Assembly: GCF_000003815.2 (NCBI RefSeq)
Contig: NC_049987.1
Coordinates: 11,639,820-11,695,790, forward strand
Length of the DNA stretch: 55,971 bases
Source of the DNA: Branchiostoma floridae
Taxonomy: Eukaryota > Chordata > Leptocardii > Amphioxiformes > Branchiostomatidae
Direction: 5' to 3'
Below, piece by piece: positions 11,601 to 26,500 of this stretch. Below the pieces are notes generated by a model. That model was not told where the DNA came from and did no database searches. It saw only the letters and a program-made list of their open reading frames with translations. The first letter of the stretch is position 1. Each line of letters opens with the position of its first letter. The position numbers and the translations under genes are program-made.

Positions 11601-14446
11601 CTGTCTCCAAGGAGAAGACGCTAGATTGCCACTTAGGACTGACTGTAGTAAAGCATCATAAAGACACACAAACGTTTAACTTTTTTCGCTGAAAGTACGA
11701 TTTTTCGAAAGACGATTAAATGCGGTCTTTAAGTATATGGCCTTCAACTTTATGTCAATTTAAGACGTACCAAGAAGGTCTATGGACTATGTTCTTTCTT
11801 TCGTTTTATTGGCTTGCCATAAAAGGGCGTTAGAATGTTCAATAAAGGTGAATGGGGAAAGGATCTGATCAGTTACGGAAAAGTAACTGTGGGTGATTAC
11901 CCGGTAAACGTGCTTTGCACCAGCTATCCCATGTCATACGCCTGTTTAAGCCAACCAGAACCGAATTGATACATGTAGACAATGTTTCCATGCATTTAAC
12001 ACATTTTGAATCTTGTGTTTGAGGAGTAAATGATAAGAAAGAGATCCCACGTATATTCTCGTTCTATATTTTGAACACGATGAACTTGGCTACCTATTCC
12101 CCTGCCTTTCATCAAAGAGGCTCTATTCAGGGTTGAACAGAACCTCAGTAATTGGCACATTTACCATGACTGTGACCTTTACGCCTGTCGTGTCGAATCA
12201 GTGTGTAGCAACAAGACGTACTTATCTGTGCTCTCGACTCTCGCGAGACTTAATGAGAGTTGTATTAGCGGGGATAGAAGAGTTTACGTTCCATCACATG
12301 CTTCAGGTTGGTTAGTATTTTGCTATATCCCGAGCGGTTTGGAGAAACTAGCTGATTTGCAATGACACCAGTTTTGGGGGGCTCAATTTCTCGAGACGAG
12401 AGTTGGGATAGAAAAAGGCCAAAGTTTCCTGATGTAATCGATCGGTTACGACTTTCCCGTATCCAATCAGCTCCCCGTGCATTTATTGGGTTTGTTAAGC
12501 TTGGATTTGCAATGTCACCAGTTTTCCTGACTCATGATCTCAAAGCTCACGAGACTTGACGAGAGTTGGGATAGAAAAGTTTCCTAACGTGATTGATCAG
12601 TTATGACTTTTCCGTATAGTATCAGTTCCATGTATTGTACTGGGTTTTGTTAAGCTATAATTTGCAATGGCACCAGTGTTCCTGGCTCATGCTCTCTAGG
12701 CTCGCGAGACTTGACGAGATTTGGGATAGAAAAAGGCCAAAGTTTCCAACTGCAATCGATCAGTTACGACTTCCTGGCATCCTGTAAGCTCCACACATTT
12801 TACTGGAGGTTTGTTAAGCTTGGATTTGCAATGGCAACAGTCTTTATGGCTCATGCTGTCAAAGCTCCGGAGACATGTCGAGACTTGGAATAGAAAAGTT
12901 TCCTAACGTGATTGATCAGTTACAACTTACAACTTTCCCGTAGCCCATCAACTCCAAACACTTTACTGGGTTTTGTTAAGCTAGGATTTGAAATGGCACC
13001 AGTTTTCCTGACTCATGCTCTCACAGCTCGCGAGACTTAACGATAGTTAGGATAGAAGAAGTCCAAAGTTTCCTCACATGATCGATCAGTTGCGACTTTG
13101 CCGTATCCTGTCAGCCTCATGCATTTTACTGGTGGCTTGTTAAGCTAGGATTTACAATGGCACCAGTTTCCTACTCCATCACCACTCCACGTGCACATAT
13201 AGGAGAGATGGCGCAGATAAGATTCCCATCAACCCACGACCTGTAACACACAGGATCGATACACGTGTTCTGCCCATAGATTCAATTTTTCACTTTGCAC
13301 GCACAGTTTTACCTTCGTCGGTTGGGTAATATGTAATTGTCCTTGTTGAATGACAATTGATTTTTAGAGCAGCGATATTAAATACCGGGGAGGAGCAGCT
13401 GGCAGGGGGTCGCGCGTGACTCCCGGAAAAGGTTGCAAATTTTACTCTTCACTGGGGATAGATCCGCACGTTTGGAGGGAGGCGCAGTTTTATCCGTTGT
13501 TGGAGAGCATAGATGGTACTTGCAAAACATCAAATATTGGCATGATCAAGCTAAACATCATGGACAACATATAATGTTTACATAACATTAACTTTATTAC
13601 AAGTAATTGCGGGGAGTAAACAAATTGATCTCAGTCGTCTGTTTGTTTACACAGTAACGCTATCAATTGTCTTGTTGCCATATTTTAAGATTAATGTCAC
13701 TTTATTTTTGATTATTTGTTTGTTTGCTTGTTTACATGATGGAAAACATTGTGGAAATCACGTAAGGTTCCTTTGTTTTTCGTTATTACTCCTGCTTTGT
13801 ACGTGTAGGCTATATTCATAAGTGCGCAAATGTGTTTTACGTTCACAGAACGCTCAGAGTTCATTTCTGGCTGTTCGTCTAGAATTCTATTTAGGCACAA
13901 TGTACATCATTATTAGCCCTTTGTAAATTAGGCATTGAATCAAACTGAGTAAGTTGTTAAATTTATAAATACTTTACCGTTACCTGGCAGACGAGCCCCA
14001 TGACCGAGATGTGCTCCCTGTCACTTTGTGGCGTCCTTGCGGCGCAGTGACGATCGATTTTTGTAGACTTTCTAGACCCTGAAAGCCACCTGGCCTTTGC
14101 GTTTTCTCTGAGCTGTTTATTGGATGAACTATGGGATAATTGCTGAGATACGGAGGGAAAAGATGAACCAATGTAGGATTACTACGTATTGGAGACACGC
14201 GATGAAAAGTTGGAAACATATGGAAATCTGCTTCAGCGCTGATATAAATACTTTCGGCAAGAAGGTTAAAGTTTGTGTGCAATTGTGTATGTGTGAACAA
14301 CATAACTCGAGAAGCCTTGGATGGATCCTTGGGTGATGTTTGGTACATATAGGTGCGTAGGGGTTAGGAAAATAAAGGCTAAGTTCGGTGATGGGCCCCT
14401 AGTGACTTTCAAAGGTACTGCAGTATGTGTGTTTGTGTGTGTTTGT

Positions 14447-14493
<47 letters not shown>

Positions 14494-14494
14494 C

Positions 14495-14547
<53 letters not shown>

Positions 14548-17500
14548 TGTGTGTGTGTGTGTGTGTGTTTGTGTGTGTGTGTGAGTGTGTGTGCGTGTAT
14601 GTATGTGCGGGTGTTTGCACGACAAATATTTGAAGTCCGCATAACATATGAAACTCTGGATAGTTTGTGATGATATTTGATATATGTTAGGAGTTAGGAA
14701 AACAAAGGTCTAGGTCGATTTCAGGTCTCCTGGTGCGTGTTCCGGAAATGCAGCTTTTGATGTGAGAAAGAAATGGTGTAGGTTTCCCCCCCTTGGCGCT
14801 TGGGTTTTAAACCTATCTATAATTTCTTGGAGATTTCATTGTCAGCAAGGAGATTTGGAATTCACATGCCTGTGAGCTCAATTTGCTGAATACAGTAATC
14901 AGTAAACTGTATTGATGGGTACTGTACGTTTCATTAACATTACGTGATGATAAAAACTAAAATTGCTCTGTAAATACACAAATCATCGTCAATGACTTAT
15001 GAGTTGCCTAGACAAGTTATGATTCCGTTATGAAACGTATAATTGAGTCGTGTATTATTACATTAAGTAATTATTGATAATAGAAACTCGGTCTCGTGGT
15101 TAAATGAAAGCGTGGAATTATGGAAACGGTTTGTCACGGCTGCCAACATCATTTTATGAGAAATATCTTTAAAACATTATCTACCAAACAGAACCATGGT
15201 GGGGTATGCGTAATATATCATGACCAAGTTATGATTGATCGAGTTGACAGTTTTGTTGATATATGATTATGATGAGATCGAATTCAATATGACTATTGAA
15301 GGGAAGGAAGGGGCTAATCCGGTCCGACTGCTGGTCTAATAGAAGGTATATTTTTAGATTTGATTGCTGGACACTGTGGCTCCTTTGTGGTAAGCCATCT
15401 ATGCATGACGCCCAGGCATATTACCATGTACTCGGTAGGGATGTGCGAATTGGTTTCTTCTCAGCCCACTGACCCATTTACAAAATATTGGTGCAAAATC
15501 GTACATAATGGTAGAATGCCGTTGTTATTGGAAATGTATCGCATTTCTCATCATGAATATTTCCACACTTTTTACACAACCAGGGAAATAGTGGTGACTT
15601 GGAATTGACTTTATCTATTGAAACTTCATATAGAAAATGTTAACATTGGAAACGTAAGTGATATTCTTAGTCTGAATACTTCTTCTTATAAAAAATATGT
15701 TAAAAGTCTGCCTTCAATTTAGCAGTTTTACGGCTCACTTCGCTGGAAAAAAACGTTTTATTTCATGGTTTCTGGGAGAACAGCTCCCAGGTTAACAGCC
15801 ACATAAATCGTGTTCGTAAAGAGACAGTCCCTCTCGCTGGTTATCTATAATTATTACACGGCTGTACGGAGAAGCCAGCGGATCAAAGCCAACCGTTGGG
15901 CCGGACCGTTCTACCGTGTTACCGCCGGCACCTGAGCCCCGGCGTAGGCACATGTGAAATTGGACAGATTGTTCAAAGGGACGGACCAGTGCAGGTTAGG
16001 GAAGGGTCATCGCCACAAGGGACTAGCCGTTCTGTATCGCGGTACGGTAGGATGGGTGAACGAATCAAGGAAAGGGCGTTGGGAAGGGATTGGTTTTCGG
16101 TGAGGGTGCGTCCTGTGATTCGAGATTAGTTAGTCAAAAGTTTGATTAGAAGTTTCAAATATACATGCTAGGAATCTGGTGCCACGCTCATGGACAATGG
16201 GGATGAACAAGAAATGAAAATGATAGCTCATAACTCTAAAGAATTACAATTTTTCTGGCAACACTATTGGAAGCATGGTGATGATTTATTCATTTTGAAG
16301 GAATGCTCAACCATAATTGTAACTCATTTTATTGCAAATGTACATAGGAATCTGGTACGACGCTCATTGTAGACGCTCACCTCACCTCGCCAGTCCCAAA
16401 GCCTCATCGGAAGATGATAAAGAATGAGAATTCCGAAAGCAAAAGGGCAAAATGAAATAAATGTATCTCGTAACTGTAAAGAATACCAAACGAACCAATA
16501 CAAAAGACTTTGAAGGCAGATGATAATTTATTTATACTTAATGATTGCTCAACCAAAGGTACTAACCGTGTTATTGTCAGAAGAACTGCTGAGAGAAAAA
16601 AGTGGTTATCGACTTTTGCAGCAAACCGGGTTTACACCAATCAATCATACACACATGTTTGACAATGACCTTGATCCGATATCGGCATGAAATATAGAAT
16701 CTATCGCCAGCTGAACCCTCCAGACCACGGCATCTATCTTCATTAGTTAGCATGTAGGAGTGAAGGAGGACACACTTGGTGGTATTGAAAACCATCTGAT
16801 TGTGTTGAAATATTACCTGTCTGCTATAATCATCCATCCTGCTGTGTACAGGATAGATAGCCTGGCATTCATCCTACTCAAGCTTCGGTTCGCAAGTCTG
16901 ATCGCTTCCCGGATGAATATTAAATGGCAATCGTTCCTCCGCTTACCAGTACTAGACTATTTGTCAGGGAAACAGAATCAGAAGAAAGAACCGAGACTAG
17001 AATATGATTTACAATATGAAATAGATAAGATAGAATCTGATGGATGCCAGACTTCAAACTAGAGCCAAACGTAAATTGCCTATCATGAAACTTGTCCCCG
17101 GTGTAACATTTTGACAAAATTACTTCATGGATAAAGTATGTCATATTCTGCCTACAAATCCTAATTTTCTAAATCCGGGCGTATGGAGGGGATGTAGACT
17201 TTTGACGGGAACCATTACTCTTTCTCCCCTGCGCGTCATCAACGGGAAATGCTGTTTTCCAACTATGAAAAAAGCCATCCGTCATCCTATCCATGATTGC
17301 ATGCAGTGAAGTTAAGTGTCGGAGCTAGAGGGCAACGCTATGCATGACCAGAGCAGATATTGTCTGTATTCTCGGAAGAGTATAGATTTAGGAAAACGTT
17401 TTCGTTCGACTTAAACAAAAGTCATTAAAAGCTTGCGTTGCACCAGTCAGTCCCTTGATGGCTTGGATAACCCGGCCTTGGTATGCTATGTGCATTCAGT

Positions 17501-20500
17501 ATTTTAAGTATAGCGTCCAACGATTGGAAAACCTTCAAACACCCAATATAATCAAGCACACTTTGTGGTTACGAGTCCCCACCGTGCAATCCTCTTTACA
17601 GTGGGCCGGCCTTCGTACAACAGAAGACACCCACGTGCCCAATTAATTGTAGTAGGCGCGATAAAACAAACCTAACACGCCGTGGCATAAATACACCCAC
17701 ACATCATGCTGAACTAACGACGTTTGACACCTTGTTGATGATATACATGTTTTTGTCAGACATATGCACCGCTGTAGACTAGAGATAAGAACACAGCAGT
17801 TGTAACATCTTCGAGCGGCAATCTCCGGTATGTACACTGTAAGCATATCATTCTTCATTATACTATAGGGAAGAATAAACTATTCTTGCTATATCCAACC
17901 TTTAATGAAAACGCGGAGGCCAATTGACATCCCTTACACTCACCTATTCGAGTACACATCCCCCTAATATACTCATGTATTACACATAATTCGTATCTCA
18001 CGAAAACACCCAAGAGGCTATTCAACTCTTTTATAGAATAGCGCCTATCGGAAAGGAATTCGTTTCTACACGATTAAGCAGCAAGTTAATGAATGAATGA
18101 ATGAAAGACCTTTATTGTACATTCATGCCTCGACGGGCTAGGTACAGGTCACTGATAACAGACATGACTGATAACAGACATAACAAACATATGCAAAAAA
18201 CAACAAGATACAATTAACTAGCTGAAGGTACTAAGCTAACAGGATGGTCGACATCTTCTCGCTTCTTTGTACAGGTGTAGATATAGGAACAGATAATGTT
18301 TGATATACAGGGTTTGTCTAGGCGCATCAAAAATAGAAATTTATCCGTTGCATTAAGGTGTTCAAAATATGGGAACTCTTTTCTTATATATTCATAAAGC
18401 ACAATCCGTTCATTATGGTACAGTTTACAGTGTAAAATAAAATGCTGTTCATCTTCTACTTGTTGCAAATCACAAAATTGGCAGACTCTATGCTGCAGAG
18501 GGGTGCGGTTGTGCCTACCAGTTTCGATATGTAACTTGTGGCAACTAATCCGGAGTTTAGTGACAGCCACTCTGTGTTGTATGTTTTTCACCATCAGATA
18601 TTCTTCTTCTTTATAAATAGTCTTGAATAATCTATAGGTTCGTAATTTGTTACCGAAAGATTTGTTAATAGTAGTTTATTTTGCCATGATCACACATTCC
18701 GTGCCCCCAAGATACGTCCCATTATTGTTATGCCCGTGTTTAACTGCTATATGGCCGGTTTTAGTGCACCGAAACGTGCCAAAGCTGTTGTAAAATATCG
18801 ACGACTATTAAGTGCGAGAACAAATGGCTCTAAGGAGGCAGTTTTTATTCTGGAACCACAGATTAGCAATTTCTTGCGCCGATGCAATGCAAACAAGGGC
18901 TTTGGGACCGTCTCATACTCCTTCACAAGGTCTTTTAGAACCAATGTCTTCAGAAAAGTGTGGCAAGTCAAAGTGCCCTCAATCAGCTACACTTGTTGAT
19001 GACAGATATTGATACTGCCTGACAAGTACTTTTTCTACTCTAAATGCACTTCCCGTACTGTTGGGGTAGTCCATGGGTCGCTAAGCAAGGTAATTTCTTT
19101 CTAAGACGAGTCGTGAACTTGTGAAACCATCCCTCCACAGAAGGTTAGGTCTGACCTGGCATTTCACATAATAGTCTCTCCCTAGCCGTGATTACGTGGC
19201 CGGGGTCAGAGGCGCACATCACTCTCCGTCCCTTAAAATTGGACTCAGCCTAATTTGGATGGTCGATATGTTTTACCTGAGGTCACTGGCCCCAACCCAA
19301 GGACACCACGACTCGCGACCATAGTTTTCGATTATGTATGCGCTTTATGTGGCCTAAACTGTTCTGTGAAGAATGGAAACTCGGGAAAACAAACTTCTGT
19401 GAAGGTAGAAAACTAGCTGTGAGTTCGGTACAATGAAGCACAAAAAGTTACAGTACAGTGATCCACAAACGAAAACACATGTAGTTTAGTCGGTAATACT
19501 GGTACTTGATGATCTCTTTCTCTCTACCATTGCAATATAGATAGAGACAAGGATACTAGTTATTTGTCCTTAAAGTACTGTCTTTGTTCTTTCATTTTAC
19601 ATAGAACCGTATGGTAAACCAACGTCGCTACACTACACATTAATTTTCATTGTACGGATGCTATACATAAAATTGTTAGACAAAAAGCAGATATTTCCCA
19701 CACGTTATCCTTTAGCCATTTGGTTCCAATGATAGACTGTCGTTTGCGTGTCTTTCCTTTACCTACACATTAATCCATACATTCTCATCAAAAAAGAAGC
19801 TATGATCCATAGGACTAAACAAGCTTAGCAGCTTCGTTATCAACCTCCTAATTTCCTAAACAAAGCCATTGCTTGTGAAACATACTGAAATGTACATGTT
19901 AATTAACAATACAAATGCAGCTCATTACGCATCTCTTTTTAATGCTGCATATCTCTTTTTAATGCTGAGGAATCTTGCCCTCAAAGCGTGCATGAAGTTT
20001 ACATGAAAGGCAGATGTTCGTGGCAGTTTGATGCAAGTACGCTGCCACCTTTTCTGACCTACAGAATCTGAACGCCTAAATGACAGAAGGGGCATTCTTG
20101 TGTTTCCTGCCAGTCCTATGCGATAAGAACACGCCGAAAGCGGCCACTTCTGCATAAAGCTTTGCGGCGCGCGGAGTACACGTATTAAACTTGACAGAGA
20201 GTCCTTGTCAAAATCCTAGCTTTGAATGGCTTTCCTTGTTGTTTCCGATACAACTCAGCCCTTTCCTGTGATAAGGGACGGGGTGCATTTGCAGCTCATG
20301 GCAGCAGCTTCGGTGAGGTGTAGAAAAGCGCAGGAACTCACATCGATCCAGACGTGAACATTTATCAACCGTCATGAAATACTGTTTCAGTCGGTATCTC
20401 TCGTGAGCACTATTTGATAGAAAGTGATACACGACTTGGGTATTAACGTGTCACTTCACAGTCGCCTTCAGGCTCAACGCGGGACCAAAGATAGAAACTG

Positions 20501-23500
20501 ATCAAAGGGAGCCGATTCTCTTCACAACAGTGATTGTACATCCAGACTTTACACTTTCGTAACACAGCTAATGTTTCTAATGTTAGATACGACATTCTGG
20601 GAATGGATTTATGTATCTGTGTATCAGAAGACATTATAAATTAGCATCTGAGACATACATCATCCCCTGAACCTAAATGCTATCGTGAAATGTTTGAATA
20701 CATTGCAGGCATTTGATGCCGTTCTGTATGGTGCCGTTNNNNNNNNNNNNNNNNNNNNNNNNNNNNNNNNNNNNNNNNNNNNNNNNNNNNNNNNNNNNNN
20801 NNNNNNNNNNNNNNNNNNNNNNNNNNNNNNNNNNNNNNATGAAGTGCGCAATGTGCCCCTTTCTTAAGGCCTGTAAAGCATATAGAGTTTGGACCTGTGT
20901 CACTGTCTATAAGGGCTGTCTTGAGCCTGAAGATCACGACAGTCGTCTGTTGCGATAAAGGATATCTGTACTTGAAAGAGTGTCTATATCAGATAGAACA
21001 CGACATGACCAAAGCATGACAAAGCTTTAGATCTAGACTCACCAACATCTCCTGGCATATTGATATATGTCCGTCTCTTAAAAGTCCATACTCTTCAATT
21101 CTATTCTACAGTTATTTGAGTCAACATGTGATACACATGGGGCACGATATAATGAATAGCTAGTGCCATTTCACGATGGTAGGAAAAGGCACTGGCATAC
21201 ATTTTGCCAGCTACTTCAGGACACTTTAAGATAGTAGTTAATAAAGTGGATATTTAATGCTTTACTTTAATGAAGTTGCATCCAGATCTCATAACTGGAG
21301 GGCCACTTGGTATACTCAGTGGCAATGAGCCTTGTAGCGGTTATTGTAAGATCGGAATCTCTGAGTTTCATTAATGTGTTCGTTAGAGCACTCCGTTACG
21401 CTACTGGCATTATGATACAATTACATGAGCTGCTACTGTGATGATATGGCAGATTGGTTTTCTTCCAAGGGTGCCGTTTTCTTGGAAAATAGTGACTTTG
21501 ATCTCCATTTCTGGCCCTCATAGCATTAAAAGCAAGAGCAATTAACTTTAGATGTCGTTGTTATGACATTCAAAACACCATTTCTATCAAAGCCGCTACA
21601 TACTAATGGTGCTTTCAGTTTGTAGATGGCGATTTTGCCGATGGCTTTAGTGTGATCTATTTGCGTCGTCGCGTTGCATGATGTAAAAGACGTTCTAATG
21701 CACTTTATTTAAGTGGGCCTCATGTTTGATACATCACAAATAACGATACAGGCTTATAACAACTCCAGGCAATATGACATACTTACCGTTGAGCCTGACA
21801 TACACTTAGAAGGCGACGCTGTGTGAACTAATGAGCAAGTTTTACAATGCTTTCATACGGGAATACAGTCAGCTACTTTTAAGTCGACCTTGGCCGTGCT
21901 GGTTAATTAAGACATCGTTTACGAAGAAAAATAAATATCTTATAGCTACTTCCGTAATAAATATGTATGTTACACAACGTTAACAGGTCGTTTTTTTTTC
22001 CAACTCAGAACATTTAATGAAGACTTATAACAACTGTAGACAGTATAACATGCTTACTGTTAAGCATGACATAAAGGTCAACACTCTGTACATGTGAACT
22101 AATGAGCAAGTTCAACAGTGCTTTTAATGAGGATAGATTCCAACAGTCACTTTCAAATGTCCTTGGCCGTGTTCGTGAAAGATATCATTTCCAGCGAAAA
22201 GGAATAAAGCAAATGTGGTGTGTTTTGCTAGCTGTGTGTTTTCATATTTGACAGCTGGTTGTTTTATAAAAAGATCACTCTGGTGATACAGTCGTGCCCA
22301 CACGGCGGATATCAATACTGGCCTGCAGCAATGTAGGATATACAATGACGCACAAGCTCAGACAGCATCTTGTAGTATATACCGGTACACCAGAGGTTTC
22401 TTTAGAGTATTGCGGGTAAAATAGATGCTGTTGCCAGCCTCTTTGATGATGCCCCGGCCGGCCGTCCCAGCAATCACCGCCAGACTAGAGGAGGAAAAAA
22501 ATCTGTACTTATCACGAGCTCTATTCATTTGGGTCGCACTTAAACGTCACCGGCACAAGAAGAAAAGTTCTCCTGAGTACCCTGTATTGTTTGAAGTGCG
22601 TCGCGGGTGTGCTTTGTAGGGTTTAGGGAAATGGAGTTTTATCAGTCACTTTGAGGTGCTCTTGGAGCCCGGTACAATCGATGTGCCATTACCCCTGCGT
22701 GCCCGGTAATACACGGCGGCGGTTTCACGCCTGTCGGACGGTTTAATCGCTCCCCGCTGAGGCTCAGCTGGCGCGGGCCGCCATAAACTTCCATTTTCTC
22801 CACTTTCCAGGACAGCCAAGCGGGAGGAAATCAGATTTCGCCTCGCATTTTCCACCACAGCTGCGCGGCTTTCTTGTACTTTACAGAATAATGTAGTGGA
22901 GAGGCCGTCCTGAGGGATTTGTTCATATCAAGTTGTACAAAAACAACATTTAATTATGATCATGTGTAATCTTGTTACTNNNNNNNNNNNNNNNNNNNNN
23001 NNNNNNNNNNNNNNNNNNNNNNNNNNNNNNNNNNNNNNNNNNNNNNNNNNNNNNNNNNNNNNNNNNNNNNNNNNNNNNNAGTGATTAGCATCAGATCAAA
23101 ATTCTATAAGTGTATTAAAACACACGAAAAATGGACATAACTATTCTCGAATTTTCCTAAGTAAATGTACAAATATTTTCATAGACGAATAGTTAGCCAT
23201 CACATTTCAAAAATCAAAGATGCGAATGAGTGATTCTTCGAGTATTCACGACTTACTATAGACATGTTAGTTTCTTTTTCGCGGTTCTTTGTAATCAGTG
23301 TGCTAATTCATTGAGCTATTAATGGTGTTTAGCACACTACCATCCACGTGTAAAGAATATAAATTTTTAATGTGAAAATTGCATTCTCAACGCCATACTT
23401 AGATTTTATGTATCCTGGGCATATCCGTAAGAATCAGTGACGCACAAGCAGCTTCAGAAGCCTGGCGCCCTTTGCTTCGACAAGGTGATGACATCACTTA

Positions 23501-26500
23501 GTTTCGGTAGACCTGCTTTTGAACTCGCACATCTCAGAGGCAAATAAACTGATCCGAGATAGTGCCGGTGTGAGGCCGTGGACGTTTAATCAACACGTCC
23601 ATGACCCATGACCAGCGCTAAACCTGCGCGTACTCGTGCACGGGAATGGCGGATGTTTATTAGCTGGGCTTTCCGGCACCTATCACTTTTACATGCCGAC
23701 GTGTTTGCTGCATATTTATCTCACTCGTTTTGCTTTCATTCATTTTCATGAACGCTTCACGTACCATACGTTATCAAAAGTACATTTCTAAGTGCTCTCA
23801 AAGCTTTTACATGATGAGACCGTGACGTGGACAGACGAAGTGCACAAACCACTTTCGGCATGTATTACTTATGCATACAAACGTGTTTCCATCGTATTCA
23901 TTTGATGTTTTACTTTCATTACTACCATCAAAGCTTTGATAAAGCTTTACGTATTACAAGCTGTCAAAAAGTATGTTCAAAAGTTTTCTCAAAGCAATAA
24001 ATGCTTGATTACAGCTGCCCTTGAACAGATGAAGTTTACAAACAGTAACAATAAAAGTGCATTGCACTCGTTTGTTGCATCGCCATACGAGAAGTTTGTT
24101 CTTGAATATGAATGCTTTGAATCTCTCAATCTTACTGAATCTGTATGTACTCATACACTGGCCTGTCTGGCATGCATTTGTTACATGTGCTTTACTTTAC
24201 TTTACGGACGCATCACTTATGCATACCAACATGTTCTGCTTATTTGTTTTGCTGTCATTACTGTCATGAGAGCTTTGATAGAATCCTTACGTATCACAAG
24301 TTGGCAAAAAGTACATTTTAGAGTTCTCTCAAAGCAGTAAAAGGTATGATTAGGACTGCCCTTGAACATATGAAGTTTACAAACCCCTTTTTTCTGTATT
24401 ACCAAACTGAACCGTAACAATAAAAGTGAATTGCACTCGTTTGTTGCATCGCCATACGAGTAGTTTTTTCTTGAATATAAATGCTTTGAATCTTTCTCAA
24501 TCGTACTAAATCTGCATGTACTCATACACTGGCCTGTCCGGCATTTATTACATGTGCTTTTCGAACGCATCACTTATGCATACCAACATATTCTGCTCAC
24601 TTGTTTTGATGATTACTGCCATGAGAGCTTTGATAGAAGCTTTAAGTATCACAAGTTGTCAAAAAAGTACATTTTGAAGTTCTCTCAAAGCAGTAAAAGA
24701 TATGATTACGACTGCCATTGAACATATGAAGTTTACAAACCCCTCTATTTGTATGTATTACCAAACTGAACCGTAACAATAAAAGTGAATTGCACTCGTT
24801 TGTTGCATTGCCATACAGGAAGTTTGCTCTTGAATATAAATGCTTTGAATCTTTCTCAATCTTACTAAATCTGCATGTACTCATACACTGGCCTGTCTGT
24901 CTTTTATTACATGTGCTTTTCGAACGCATCACTTATGCATACCAACATATTCTGCGCACTTGTTTTGATGCCATTACTGTCATGAGAATTGATAGAAGCT
25001 TTACGTATCACAAGTTGTCAAAAAGTACACTTCAAAGTTATTTCAAAGCAGTAAAAGATATGATTACGACTGCCCTTGAACATATGAAGTTTACGAATTC
25101 CTCTGTTTGTATGTACAGTATTACCAATCTGAACCGTAACAATAAAAGTGAATTGTTGCATTGCCATACAGGAAGTTTGTTCTTGAATATAAGTGCTTTT
25201 GAATCTTTTTCAATCTTGCTAAATCTCCATGTACTAATACACAGGCCTTTCTGGAATTTATTACATGTGCTTCTCGTTTATACATACCAACCTGTTTGTG
25301 GCGTGTACTGCTTGCATGTTTTGCTTTCATTACTGTCATTCGAGTGTTGATAGAGGCTTTGCCTATCACAAGTTGTAAAAAGCTACATTTCGAAGTGCTC
25401 TCAAAGCATATAAAAGACATGATTGTTACTGCCGTTGAATAGATAAAGTATAAAAACCCCTTTGTTTTCATGCATTGCCAAAGTCAACCAATAAACTGTA
25501 TTGCACTAGTTTGTTCAACATCATACAGCAGAAGGACTGTTCTTGAATCTAAATGTGTTTTTCCAGACACAGATAAGGCTGGGTACACGCTCGCATTGCC
25601 ATGCCGCTCAGGAGAGACCTACAAGTGCAGGAAGCAGAGTTCATATCATTTTTGCATTCCCATTCGTCTCGTGGATGTTATTCCACTTGATCCTGGTGCC
25701 TGGCCACGTATCTTATGTACTTACCAAAATGGCTTCTCTCGACTCGCTTAAATCCCTCCCGGCTATGGACACCGCGCTAAAGTGATGACCCTTCCGAACC
25801 TGGGATTGTATGCTGCCAGCTCTCAGAGCTAACAGCACGATAAATGTCTCCTCGTCAAAAGAGGTGACTGTACATGGAGACTCTGGGAAATTGCTCCAAC
25901 AACATCAGACTCATGTAGGGAGTTTATTGCTACTCCACTAAAGGCACAATAACGTTTTCCAACAAGGATAATCTCTCTACGTTGTAAGGATCGTACGTAC
26001 TGTTGCATATATTTTTCACACTCATATTTCTGTCTGTTCAGTTCATCATGTTGGTGGTACAATTTTTCTACATTTCTTATAAGCTTTGCTTAAACTCTTT
26101 ATTCTGCTTAAACATGCGGAAAGGCTCTTTCCCCCTCACGAAGCAGTGAAATACTCGTGCTGTCAAACGCTGCGCCAACCCATTAAAAGCAGTATTTAAA
26201 AGTTTGGCTTCGACACTATGTACTATGATCTGGGTAGTCCTGCTTGAAGTGAAAATCATATATGCGCCCACCAATCTTAGCCTTAACTCTGAAGAAAAGT
26301 TGGTACACTATCAATATTCGTGCCGAGACAGGCAGACATCTCTTTGTGTTTGTCTAATAACTTCTGTTCAGAGCTCTCCATGCGCGGTTACATTCAATCC
26401 ACAGTGCGGATTCCCTAATGCCTTTGACCCTTCGACTCGTCACGTCTCGGTGCCTTGTCTTTGATAGCTTCCAACCAAGCAGGATGAGAAATGTTTCCTC

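Noticed and set aside
14266-14670. Long Cys-Val and Thr-His open frames
   Set aside because: Translation of the GT microsatellite.
19147-19165. aggtctgacct palindrome as a nuclear-receptor site
   Set aside because: The half-sites are incomplete and the match is expected by chance in a window of this size.
23936-25471. Frames of 116-186 codons on both strands
   Set aside because: They are produced by the 350-bp tandem repeat and recur with it.
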